From Capsaspora owczarzaki ATCC 30864 (lineage: Eukaryota; Opisthokonta; Filasterea): a stretch of 64,000 bases of DNA. The stretch lies in NCBI RefSeq assembly GCF_000151315.2, contig NW_011887303.1:891503-955502 (forward strand). Direction: 5' to 3'. The notes under the pieces were generated by a model that saw only the letters and a list, made by a program, of their open reading frames with translations, did not search any database and was not told the origin of the DNA. Below, one piece after another: positions 43,104-57,106 of this stretch; positions within the stretch are counted from its first letter, which is position 1; every line of letters begins with the position of its first letter. Position numbers and translations under genes: made by a program.

Positions 43104-46100
43104 TTACGCATCCTTGCTCTTCCAGGAATACTTGACTCGCAATGAAGCGCTGGCGTAGGGGTCGACCTGACGGAGGACAGCAATGGTGCGGCACTCGAAG
43201 GGGTTGACCGAGGTCTGGGCGCGGACACCGTCGCCCTCGGTCGGCCAGGCAACCTCGAGGTTCTGGCTGCCCTCGGTGGACAGGGTGAAGTCGATGCGCT
43301 TGGACTTGTGGACTTCCAGCTCGTACTTGACAATGACGGGGAGATCGTCGGATTGCGTCACATGCAGAATAACATTTTCCTCAATCTGGGACGACTGGCG
43401 GGTGCCATCCACCACAACGTCAGGGCCAATGCCAGAACCGCCAACGGACGAAGTAGGGCGGGGCGAGCGGCTGTGCGAGTTGTCGTTGTAGGTGCTCGAC
43501 GGGCGGCCAGAGGAGGGCGACGACACGGGCTGGTCGTTGTACGACGCGCTCAGGCGGTTGTTGGCGCCGCCAGAGCGGAACGTGCTTGGCGACGACAGGT
43601 TGGAGCCCGCGGGTTGGAACGAGGGGCTTTGCAGCTGCTGTTGGTACGAGCCAGTGCTCAGGGCGCGAGGCTGCGCAGCCGACGACGCTGGCGAGTAAGG
43701 GGTGGAGGGCTGCGAGGGCTGGCGCGCCAGGGTGGGAGCTGCACGCTGCTGTTGTTGGGGAGTGGATGGGGCCGAAGAGGCGGCAGAAATGCTGGCCTTG
43801 CGGGTGGCTGGCGTGAAAGTGCGACCACGGTAAGGGTCAAAGTTGTCATAGTCCAAACCGCCACGAGGAGCAGCCTGGATTTGCGAGTTGAGGTAGCCAA
43901 TGTGCTCCTCGCGGATGCCGCGGTCACGGAGCGCCTGCTCCTCGAGCACGCCGTTCGAAGGGTTGCTGAGAGTCTTGAGGGCCTGGCGGACGGCATTGGG
44001 GTTGGGAACAGTCAGCTGCTGCGAGTCGAGGACCTGAACCTCGCCTTGCAGACGCTCAATCTGTTGCTGGTGCGCGCGGACGAGAGCGTCGGCGTTGCTC
44101 AGGGCAGCCTCGGCCTCCTGGGAGCTCTGACGCAGGTTGAGGGCAGCGGGCGAGTTGGCCGAGCCGCTGTGCGCTTGGCTGTCGGCAAGCTCGCGCAGCT
44201 GGCGGGCGTGCGTGCGGAGCTGCTCGACCTTGTCCTGGCCAGCGGGCAGGTTGCGACGAAGCGCGTCGAGGTGCTGGTGAGCAGGCTCGCGGGACTGGGT
44301 CGCAATGTCGTCGTGCAGAATGGCAACGTTGCGGGTGGCATCGTTGTGCCAGTTCTTAAAGTCGCGGTTGATGGCGTCCACCGAGCGGTTGAGGCCGGCT
44401 TCGGTCTGCGCGCGCTGGGCAGCCTGCTCGGCGTGGCCGGCACGGTCGCGGATGGCGCCGCGAATGTGGTCGACGCGGACAAAGAGCGCGTTGATAATCT
44501 CGCGGTCAAAGCCCTGGGGCGCGGCGTTGGCGTTGATGCCGTCGACCGAGGTGTCGAGACGCTGGTGGTACTGGCGAAGAATGTCGGCAGTGTCGACCGA
44601 CTCGAGGTGGTAGTTGACATACTCCTCGCCCTCGTCGCAGAGGCCCGCAAGCTCGTTGGTGCGGCGACCGTACACGGTGCGCTCCTCCTCGAGGCGTTGC
44701 TGGCGCTCGAGCTCCTTCTGCAGGGCGGCGCGGCGGTTGGATGCGCGTGCCTGGGCTTGGTCGTAAAAGCCGTGCTGCTCGCGAAGGGTGCCGTCGACCT
44801 CGTCGTTGAACGAGTTGTCTTGCTGCTTGATCAGACGGCCGAGACTGTCGAGCGAGCGGACGGCGGCAAGCTGCGGGGCAACCTCCGTCTCAACACGCTT
44901 AAACTCGCGCAGCTGTCCGAGAACGGCCACCTCAGAGTCGCCAAACTCGGTCGAGTCGATGAGCGGTGAGCGGGTCTCGCGCCAGTTGGTGAGGCGCGCA
45001 GAGATGCGACGGAAGCGCTCAATCAGAGGCTGGACAAGACCGAGACGCTTGGCGCGCGCGAGCAGGGCGTTGCGGAGGTCGCGCTCGGTGTTTTCCATGC
45101 CATTCCAGCCATTGTTCAGCTGCTTGATGCCGTGGGGGTGATCGAACGGCGGGCGGCCCTCCTTGGCAAGGCGGGCATTGACCTGGTCGTACAATTGGCC
45201 GAGGTCGAGCAGCTCGTCGTGGCGCGGAGGCTTGTCGCTCTCGTCAAAGCGGTTGAGGTTGTCGAGGGCCGCGAGAACTTCGTCGCCATTCAAGTCGTTG
45301 ACGTGAGCGAGCTGGTCGCCCATGTTGCGGTCGTTGTTGGCAATCCACTCGGCGAGATCGTCCGCGCGAGGACCATACTGGCCCTTGAGACGATCGGTCT
45401 CGGCCTCGTGCTCCTGGCGAGCAAGCAGGCTGGGGAACATTGCGTTGAGGGCGTCTGCGGCGGCCTTGAGCTCTTGCTCGCGGCGGCGGAGCTCCTCCTC
45501 CTCCTGGGCGCGACGGCGGGCGTCCTCCTCCTCTTGCAGGCGGCGGAGCTCGGCCAGGCGGGCAGCCTCGGTGAGCTCGTTGTCCTTGTCGGCGAACGCC
45601 TGGCGCAGCTTGGAGACGTAGGTGATGACTGACTTTTCGTCGGGTCCGTCGAGCATGTCCTGGACGTCGAGCAGCTTTGGCACGCCAAACTCGCGCTCGG
45701 CAATGTCAAAGGCGCGCTCCAAGTTCTCGCGGTTGGCGGCGGGATCGAGCTTGTCAAAGTCCAGCAGGTTGGGGTAGTGCTTGTTGATGAGTGCGCAAAA
45801 GGCGAGGCCGTCGTTGAACGACTCGGTGAAGTTTTGGACGCGGACGTTCGGGTAGCCGGCCGTGCGGGCCTTGCACCAGCGCAGCAGCTCCTGGATGTCT
45901 TGCGAGAACTTTTGAATCTCATACCGCAAAATCAGCATCCACGACAGACCGAGAATGAGCTTCTGGTTGCCGTCGACGAGATCCTCCGGACCAATGCCAG
46001 TCAGCTTGATGTCGTGGCGCTTGATAAAGTCGATGGCGGCGCTGGCGTTCTCGAGCTTCATGACGCGCATCTTGGGCGCCTTGTTGTACTTGCCAATCTT

Positions 46101-46298
46101 CTCTGACGAGATGATTTCGAGCAGGTTGAGCAGAATGACGGCGTCGTGCATGTCCTCAATCAGGTTGTTGACGTTAATGTTGCGGTGCTTCAGGTACGAG
46201 TTGTACCACTTGGTGAAGGTGCGCTGCTGCATGTCGTCCTGGCGCTGGCGGAGGGCCGCCTTGTTCTCCTCCACCTGGGAAAAGTCGTCACTGTTCAT
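43104..46298 (-). CDS. Tandem calponin-homology, spectrin-family actin-binding protein
   Basis: A single coding exon of 1064 residues from ATG at 46298. Residues about 25-250 form two CH domains: QRTFTKWYNSYLKHRNINVN, DAVILLNLLEIISSE, NASAAIDFIKRHDIKLTGIG, then DIQELLRWCKARTAGYPNVR and SFNDGLAFCALINKHYPNLL. This is the type 1/type 2 pair of alpha-actinin, spectrin and cortexillin. Then come an acidic/basic coiled coil (EEEDARRRAQEEEELRRREQ), helical spectrin-like segments (IKQLNNGWNGMENTERDL; ISARLTNWRETR), a Ser/Pro/Gln-rich linker and a C-terminal beta-rich module of about 90 residues (VIVKYELEVHKSKRIDFTLS; SVNPFECRTIAVL) that I cannot assign. No EF hands are seen, so this is not a conventional alpha-actinin. 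A cytoskeletal cross-linker role is inferred. Confidence 0.85.
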   Translation of the reverse strand: MNSDDFSQVEENKAALRQRQDDMQQRTFTKWYNSYLKHRNINVNNLIEDMHDAVILLNLLEIISSEKIGKYNKAPKMRVMKLENASAAIDFIKRHDIKLTGIGPEDLVDGNQKLILGLSWMLILRYEIQKFSQDIQELLRWCKARTAGYPNVRVQNFTESFNDGLAFCALINKHYPNLLDFDKLDPAANRENLERAFDIAEREFGVPKLLDVQDMLDGPDEKSVITYVSKLRQAFADKDNELTEAARLAELRRLQEEEDARRRAQEEEELRRREQELKAAADALNAMFPSLLARQEHEAETDRLKGQYGPRADDLAEWIANNDRNMGDQLAHVNDLNGDEVLAALDNLNRFDESDKPPRHDELLDLGQLYDQVNARLAKEGRPPFDHPHGIKQLNNGWNGMENTERDLRNALLARAKRLGLVQPLIERFRRISARLTNWRETRSPLIDSTEFGDSEVAVLGQLREFKRVETEVAPQLAAVRSLDSLGRLIKQQDNSFNDEVDGTLREQHGFYDQAQARASNRRAALQKELERQQRLEEERTVYGRRTNELAGLCDEGEEYVNYHLESVDTADILRQYHQRLDTSVDGINANAAPQGFDREIINALFVRVDHIRGAIRDRAGHAEQAAQRAQTEAGLNRSVDAINRDFKNWHNDATRNVAILHDDIATQSREPAHQHLDALRRNLPAGQDKVEQLRTHARQLRELADSQAHSGSANSPAALNLRQSSQEAEAALSNADALVRAHQQQIERLQGEVQVLDSQQLTVPNPNAVRQALKTLSNPSNGVLEEQALRDRGIREEHIGYLNSQIQAAPRGGLDYDNFDPYRGRTFTPATRKASISAASSAPSTPQQQQRAAPTLARQPSQPSTPYSPASSAAQPRALSTGSYQQQLQSPSFQPAGSNLSSPSTFRSGGANNRLSASYNDQPVSSPSSGRPSSTYNDNSHSRSPRPTSSVGGSGIGPDVVVDGTRQSSQIEENVILHVTQSDDLPVIVKYELEVHKSKRIDFTLSTEGSQNLEVAWPTEGDGVRAQTSVNPFECRTIAVLRQVDPYASASLRVKYSWKSKDA

Positions 46299-46552
46299 GG
46301 TCGTTTCTGCAAAGGCAAGATCACGATCAGCCACAAGTGAGTCAAAAAGCGAGTCAAAAAAGCGAGTCAACAAATTTCAAAAAATTTCAGATCTTTGTTC
46401 AGTGAAACTTTCTTTTTTTTGCTTGCTGTGACTTTTTGAATGTTTGTTTTCGTTGTTGTTGTTTGTTGTTGTTCGTTGTTCGTTGATCACGAAATGAAAC
46501 ACAAACAAAAAGTTGAATCGTTTTTTTTTTTCTTTTTCTTTTTTTTTTTTCT

Positions 46553-46583
<31 letters not shown>

Positions 46584-46880
46584 TTTTTTTTTTTTTTTGA
46601 TTTTGCCTTGTTTTTTGTTGCATAGCTGGAAAAGGCAGGTATTGGAATAAAATTGTTAAAAAAATAAAATAAAATAAAATGAAAAAAAAAAAAAGAGGGC
46701 AGAACATCATTCCCGAGGGCTTGTTGCTGTCGTTGCTCGTCCTGGGCATCGGATGTGATGAGACTGGCAGCGTCAATGCGAATGGCAAGCAAAAAAAACG
46801 CAACTCAGCCTGCAAACCCGACCAACCGACCGACCGACCGAATGGAAAAATCGAAGGAAAAGTCGAAACTCCGAAATATC

Positions 46881-46911
<31 letters not shown>

Positions 46912-47668
46912 TCTCACGAAAATTTGAACCGTGAATTCCAGTATTGATTTGAGACGGTCGCCGAAGCGATGAAAGTGTGGCTGATGAGGACAAGTGTCAA
47001 ACGTCAAAGCACAAGAACCAAAAAGCAGAAAGCAGACCGAGCAAAGAACAGAGCGAACAAACGCGCTCTTCAATCGAATCAAAAAAAAAAAATAGTAAAA
47101 AAAAAAAAGAATTAAAAAAAATGAGGGTTGCCACAGTGTTAGATTTCAGCCGCAGCCGCAGCCTCGTTCAGAGACGAGCAGCCGCAGCAAAAGGTCAGAT
47201 CAGCAGCAGTGTGATCAGCAGTGACCACAACAAACACAAAGCGCAACCGTCGACGAAGGGATCAAAAGAAGCCAAACTGAACACAAAATCACAAAAAATA
47301 CAAAATAATAAATAAATAAATAAAAAAACATACAAATTCAAACAGGAAAAATTCGAACGAAACAAGACTGAAGAAAAAAAAAAGAAAGAAAGAAATGGTA
47401 AACCAATGGAAAGGTCTGCTGGAACTGAATGAGATGGATCCAATGTGGAGATTGAGAAGGAGCTGTGTTGAGGTACTCTGAGATGGAGCGCAAAATGAAA
47501 ACGGGATGCTGCCCAGCTTGCTCGAGATCGAATGCTCAAAGCGCGCACAAATTTGTCACGAAACTCATTGCAATCGGTCTTAGAACACAACGGCGTTAAA
47601 ATTACTGTATTAATACGTCGGCAGTGTGAAAAGTGGGATAAAATCACAAAATCGGCACAATGCTACGC
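46299..47668. other. 1.4-kb spacer dominated by T/A-rich tracts
   Basis: T-rich blocks at 46522-46600 (TTTTTC repeats), AAAAT repeats at 46660-46695, A runs at 46879-46907 and 47081-47120, and AAAT repeats at about 47300-47330. It probably holds the promoter, and possibly a 5' UTR exon, of the CH-domain gene (an acceptor-like TTTGCAG lies just before its ATG) plus the OXCT1 3' flank. No further coding exon is seen. Confidence 0.5.
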
Positions 47669-50168
47669 TCATTCAACAGTCATCTCCTTGAGATCCTTGG
47701 AGACGGTGAACTTGGCGCCCGTCGACTTTTGGACCTGCTCAACAGTGACACCCGGCGCCACCTCCTTCAAAATCAAGCCAGTCTTCTCGTCGACGTCGAA
47801 AACAGCCTAACAAGACACAAGAGGATCAAATGCACCAAGTCAGTCCTCCAGAAGCAGCCAAAAAAACCCAAACCCAAACTCTCCAAAACTCACCAGCTCG
47901 GTAATGATCATGTCAACACATCGACGACCAGTCACGGGAAGCGAGCAGGTCTCGAGGATTTTGGGAGAGCCGTCCTTGGAGGTGTGCTCCATGGTGACGA
48001 CGACCTTGGTGCCGGGGGACGCAACGAGATCCATGGCGCCGCCCATGCCCTTGACGAGCTTGCCGGGAATCATCCAGTTGGCAAGATCGCCAAACTGGGA
48101 CACTTGCATGGCGCCGAGCACAGTGACGTCAATGTGGCCACCGCGAATCATGGCAAAGGACTCGTCGGAGCCAAAGAAGGACGAGCCGGGGAGAACAGTG
48201 ACCGTCTCCTTGCCGGCATTGATCAGGTCGGCGTCCTGCTCGCCAGGCTTGGGGAAGGGTCCCAGGCCAAGAATGCCGTTCTCGCTCATGAGGAAGACGG
48301 TGCGGCCGGGCTTGATGTAGTTGCTGGCGAGCATGGGCATGCCGATGCCGAGATTGACGTACATGCCGTCCTGGAACTCTTGCGCAGCGCGCTTGACGAC
48401 GCGCTCGCGCATCTCGGAGCCCTTGCCACCGGGTGAGGAGATTCCTCCCTCCTTGCTCAGGGTCAGGCGCTGAGGACAACGATGAAGGGGGAGGCGCGAA
48501 ACAATCGAGTTTACCAAATGAGTGCCAGGTTTTTTGGGGGGGTGAAAACAGAGCTGCGCAGAAATCGTCACTGACCTCAATGCGCTTCTCGTACTTTGCT
48601 CCCAAAACCACGCGCTTCACGTACACGCCGGGAACGTCGACTTGGTCGGGATCAAAAGTTCCGACGGGCACAATTTCCTCGACCTGCAATGGAAATTCAG
48701 AGTCAGTGTCCATTTTTCAAGGGAACAACGACACTTACGGCCCTTCAGTTTGTCGATTGAGACTGACTTCGGCAATGGTGACTTTCGCGGCGCGTGCCAT
48801 CGGCGGGTTGAAGTTGCGAGCGGATTTGCGGAAGATGAGGTTGCCTGCAGTGTCGGCCTTCCACGCCTTGACCAACGCAAAGTCGCCAGTAATGGCCTCC
48901 TCCATGATGTAGTTGATGCCGTTGAACTCGCGCGACTTGTGTTGAAAGTCAGAAATATGTGTTGAGCAAAAATGTTCACACATGCATCTGCGTGTGAAAC
49001 GACGAGACTGAACTCACCTCTCGTGGCTTGGACGCAATGGCAACAGTCTTGTCCTTGTTGTACTTGATAGGCGTGCCACCCTGGTGAATAATCGTGCCGT
49101 ACGCAGTCGGCGTGAAGAAGGCGGGAACACCAGCGCCTCCAGCGCGCACTCGCTCGGCAAGCGTGCCCTGTATTCGAGAAATGGTCGAAAGCATGGGTTG
49201 GAGACAAGATGGGCATTGTTGTGAGCATCCGATCTGAGCAAAAAAAAAACACCTCAAAGGGTGAATGATGAGAAAAAGCGGTTTTTTGTACCTGAGGGGT
49301 CAGCTCAACTTCGAGCTCGCCGCTGAGGTATTGGCGCTCAAACTCGGCATTTTCGCCGACGTACGACGCAATCATGCGCTTGACCTGCTTGGTCTTGAGC
49401 AGCGTGCCCAAGCCGAAATCGTCGACACTGTGCAATTGAATTTTTTTACGTCCATGTACACACAAGTAGAAGTGAGAATCTCGCAATCAAACCCTCAATC
49501 AAACGAGAATGGCTAGACAGCAAGAGTGTGATCTCGCTATTGTCTTGCAGATCATGGCTTGATCATGAATGATGATCATGGGGGATGGAATAGCTGGCAA
49601 TGTGGACTGTGTGCAGACTGGACTGGACTGCGCAATGGTAACCCCTTCTCCAACCCTTCCGGAGCACTTACCCGGCATTGTTGGAGACGACCGTGAGGCC
49701 AGAGACGCGGGTGTCGCGGAGTGCGCTGATGAGGTTCTCGGGGATGCCGCAGAGCCCAAAGCCACCGACGAGCAGCTTGGAGCCATGGGGAATGTCCTTG
49801 ACTGCGTCGGCCGCGTTGTCGTAGATGCGCACGCCGCCCATGCCCTTCGGCAGCGACGACGATGAGGACGATGACGATGCGCTGGACGACGATGCGCGGA
49901 TTGCAGCAGCAGCAGCAACAGTCCAGGCAGGCTGAGATTGAGAGGGAGCACGGGCACGGGGTCAAAATTGCGTGAGTCCAGGTGCTCAGTGCTCAGTGCT
50001 CAGTCATATCCACACACAGAGAGAGAGACACACACACTTGGATCACAGAGGTAACAATGAAAAACGAAGGAGGCGGGGGGGGGGTGTGAAGCATGTTTGA
50101 TTCAATGGATGCAAACTCACAGTGCGCAGAGCTGCAGCAGCGGCAGAAGACACGACAGCAGCGAGCAT
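47669..50168 (-). CDS. OXCT1: Succinyl-CoA:3-ketoacid CoA-transferase (SCOT), mitochondrial
   Basis: Eight exons: 50121-50168, 49672-49931, 49292-49427, 49018-49167, 48768-48935, 48576-48683, 47894-48469 and 47669-47806; 527 residues (human 520). It activates acetoacetate with CoA from succinyl-CoA, the key step in ketone-body use. The N-terminus ([16 protein letters not shown]...) is Ala/Ser/Arg-rich, as expected for a mitochondrial targeting peptide. Domain A shows [43 protein letters not shown] and the linked domain B has [14 protein letters not shown], the catalytic-glutamate block [12 protein letters not shown], and GGAMDLVAS. Two introns (at 48767 and 48575) use the unusual donor GTCAGT; both keep frame. 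A divergent partner gene starts 219 bp upstream. Confidence 0.95.
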
Positions 50169-50387
50169 GATTGCGTATGAAAGGTATGAATATGAAAAAA
50201 AAGAAAGAGTGATTTGAAGCACAAGTAAAAGTACAGTAGTGGATTTGAAACGAAGCAGCTCAGAGTGAGGTCGAAGATGAGAGCAGAGCTGATCCCAATG
50301 ATGAAACCGCTCTTTCTGAGAATTGGTTATTCATCCTCGACTATCTCAAATGCTCAGCAGCAGTCGTCATTTCAAAAAGTCAGCACA
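50169..50387. promoter_or_regulatory. Divergent 219-bp region between OXCT1 and the PLP-enzyme gene
   Basis: The two starts face outwards. The sequence is A-rich and has no clear TATA element. A shared promoter is inferred from spacing. Confidence 0.35.
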
Positions 50388-52675
50388 ATGGACGACGTCC
50401 TCTCCACCATTGTCAATCTGGCCGTCACGTATCTGCCGCCGTCGGTGCTGCAGACGCTCCTGTCGCCGCGCAAACGCAAGACCCTCCTGCGCCGCATCGG
50501 CGTTGTTGTCTTCATTCTGGCTGCTGCACGCTGGTACGCCCGCCGCGGCGCCAAGGCCGAGCGCGACCGGCTCCGACGCATCCGCGACAAGACGGCCAAA
50601 GCGTGGAATTACGACCAGCTCCGCGCCCTGCTCAAGGTAAAAGAAGCCACACAGGGCAGCTTCGACAACAGCTGTTCGTTGAGCTTTCCGATCTCTGGAT
50701 TGAGATTCCATTTTTGATCAGCAAAAAAAGTGGCGTTTTAGTGTCGAGTTTGAAGCGGAAATTGCAAAAGTCAAGCGGAAGTCGAAAATTTGGGCCGTTT
50801 CCGCTCCAACAATCTTAAAATCTTGAATTCGAATACAACGTTTATCGTCAAAACACGATGAACTTGTATATTTGCAAGATTCTTGGTGGTTGATGGTTGA
50901 CTTTGAATCGTATTCACAATTTGCTCTGCTGTTGTTGATCTCTGGCAAACAACCAATTTTTTAGCCAAATTTGCACTCACCCACCGTACACGGATGTCGA
51001 TTTTGTAGCATGAAGACCTGACGGCGCCGCTTACGCTGGTCGACCTGGATGTGTTCGAGTCCAATGCGAGACTGCTGACGCTGCCTGCGCTGAGTGGCGG
51101 CAAGCGTGTGCGCCTGGCGACCAAGTCGTTGCGTGTGCCCTGGCTGATTCGCCAGGCCGTGCAGGCGAGCAACGGCGCCATCACAGGTCTGATGTGCTAC
51201 TCGGTGCAGGAAGCCGCGTTCCTCGCCTCGCTGACAGATGAGCAGCTTGCGGCCGATCAGGTGGACGCCGCTCGCGTTGCAGAGACGGCAGCCGTCAAAC
51301 CTTCGACCTCGCAGCAATCTGTCGCAGCGCTGGCCGCCTGGAACAAGGACTTGCTGGTGGCATACCCGACCGTCGACCAGAAGGACTTGGATGCTGCGGC
51401 CGACTTGCTGCTCGCAGGTGTCAAGCTCACGCTGATGATTGACTCGCTCGAGCACATCGATCGGCTCGAAACGTTTGTCATTCGCCGCAAGCGCATCGCA
51501 CACGAGGCCGCGGAAGGCGTTTCCACGGGTCCTGCTGCGGCGTCTACCTCGGCCAATGTCGCCAGTGTCGATCAGCTCAAGTTGCGCGTTTGCATCGACG
51601 TCGACATGTCCCTGCGACTCTTCGGCGGAGCGCTCCACTTTGGTGTCCACCGCTCGTCGTGCCGCACGATTCAGCAGTTTTCTGCCCTTGTGACCCGTCT
51701 GCAAGCGTCTCCGCATCTTCAGCTGGTTGGCGTCATGGGTTATGAGGTATGCGATGTTTTTTGTTTTTTTTTTTTTTTTTTTGTTTGTTTGTTTGTTCGT
51801 TTTTTGGTCTTTGGTCACTGATGAACGACCGCATCTCTGTCGTTCCGCCTAGGCTCAAGTCGCCGGCCTGCCTGACAACAACGCTTACCAACGCTGCCTC
51901 AACCCAATCAAGAGCTTGATCAAGGCAGCATCCATGCGCTTTGCCGTTGTTCCGCTGCGCCAACAGGTCGCTGCCCTGCTCTCCAGCCGCAACATCCGCC
52001 TTGAGTTTTTCAACGGCGGCGGCTCTGGCAACGTGGCGGAAACCAGTCGCGAGCGAAGCTTGACCGAGGTAAGGAGAATAGCGTCGTGCCAAATTTTCGT
52101 TGTTTTTTTTTTTTTTGTTTGTTTGTTTGCGAATACGTTCGAGCTCTTATCTGCCTCGTCATTGAATTCGCAACAACAGGTAACGATTGGCTCGGGCATC
52201 CTGCAGTCTCGCTTGTTTGACTACTACCGCGCCAATGAGTGCATTCCGGCGTTCGCATTTGCCCTTTTCGTCACGCGAAAGCCAGACGCGCGCTCCGTCA
52301 CCTGCCAATCCGGAGGCTTTATTGCCAGCGGTGCCACGTCGTCGGACAAGCAGCCAACGCCTTTCTTGCCCGCAGGCTATTCGACCTACGCCCACGAAGG
52401 CTTTGGCGAGGGTAAGAAGACGATGACTTATTCGCTCTTCCTGTTTGTTGTCTGTCAACTCATTCCTTCGACTTCTCCATCTAGTGCAAACGCCGCTGGT
52501 CTCGTGCTCGCGAGAGGCTCGGCAAACCCCGCTTGCCCTCGGTGACCCAGTCTTTTTCCGACCTGCCAAAGCTGGCGAGCTTGCCGAGCATTTCCGCGAG
52601 TACCATCTCAAGCGTGGAAACCGAGCTCTCGGCTCTGTTCGCACGTATCGCGGCCACGAGCAAAAGTTTTTCTGA
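50388..52675 (+). CDS. Fold-III PLP enzyme, D-serine dehydratase/D-threonine aldolase-like, membrane-anchored
   Basis: Exons 50388-50636, 51009-51746, 51853-52068, 52180-52411 and 52485-52675 give 541 residues. The first exon encodes a single hydrophobic segment (RIGVVVFILAAARWYARR). The second starts the alanine-racemase-like barrel: APLTLVDLDVFESNARLL, VRLATKSLRVPWLIR with the putative PLP lysine, LRVCIDVDMSLRLFGG and LQLVGVMGYEAQVAG. The C-terminal domain has VTIGSGILQSRLFDYYR, VTCQSGGFIASG and STYAHEGFGEVQTPL, with possible metal-site residues. The family includes D-serine dehydratases (zinc/PLP) and related amino-acid deaminases. The substrate cannot be told from sequence. The N-terminal anchor is unusual for this family. 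Confidence 0.78.
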
Positions 52676-52865
52676 GCAAAACCTTGTTGTTGTTTTTGGT
52701 CTTGTTGTGCTCGGTGCGATGTCAGGACTCGAGCAATCTTTCTGATACACACGAGAAAATCTGTGACAATTGGGGTTCTGGAAGGTGCAAAGTGAGGGGT
52801 TTTCCGACGTAGGCTGGAGTTGGTGAAAATGCATTGCCCCATTGAAAAGTCCATTCTCCTCAGAC

Positions 52866-52930
<65 letters not shown>

Positions 52931-52968
52931 GACGTATTCAATCCAAACCATTCACCAAAAAATCTGCA

Positions 52969-53009
<41 letters not shown>

Positions 53010-53081
53010 CTTCGACTTCTTCCTCTTCTTTTCCGCCTGCCTTTCCCCTCTCTCTCTCTCTCCCTCTCCCTTTTAGCAACC
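52676..53081. repeat. Spacer with (CA)n and poly(T) microsatellites
   Basis: A pure CA repeat of about 60 bp (52866-52927), a T run of about 39 (52971-53009), then CT-rich sequence reaching the GRK start codon. Confidence 0.9.
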
Positions 53082-56616
<3,535 letters not shown>

Positions 56617-57106
56617 ACCCCACCCCAGACTTTTAGTCAGGCCGTTTCGAAACTTTTTTTTTCTAGTTTCTTCGAAATGGTCTCCTTTTCTCCCCTCCTT
56701 TGCTCTCGTGCCAAGATTGATTCTTGGCACGAGCCCCCAAGTGTTGTGTTGTCTCTCGTTTTTTTTTTCTTTTCTTTTGTGTTATCTCCATCTGTGTTGC
56801 TTTGTGTCTTCCGTCCTGAATTTTTGTTTGCATGCCGCCAACGTTCTGTCCGTCGTCTTGTCCTTTTGATTTTGCATTTGTAAAACTGGCTCCAAGCAAT
56901 GTGCTTCCATTAAAACATTCCTACTATCCCGCACACACACACACACACACACACATAACACAAGCATGGTTTTCGCAGCAGCAAAAACTTTCGGATCGGC
57001 AAATTCAAATTCTGTAGCAACAAAAGTGCCTGACTTTGCTCTTCGATTCACGTTGGTTTCTTTAGCCAAAAAAAAACAATAGGCACTTGAAACAACTTTT
57101 TTTGTT
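56617..57106. other. Convergent 3' spacer with (CA)n
   Basis: About 490 bp of T-rich GRK 3' flank, a CA run at about 56932-56955, and AAAAAAAACAA before the lactonase stop. No gene is seen. Confidence 0.6.

Noticed and set aside
43308-44969. A 553-codon plus-strand open frame opposite the CH-domain gene
   Set aside because: Antisense shadow of a long GC-rich exon; Val/Ala/Arg-rich with no recognisable motif.
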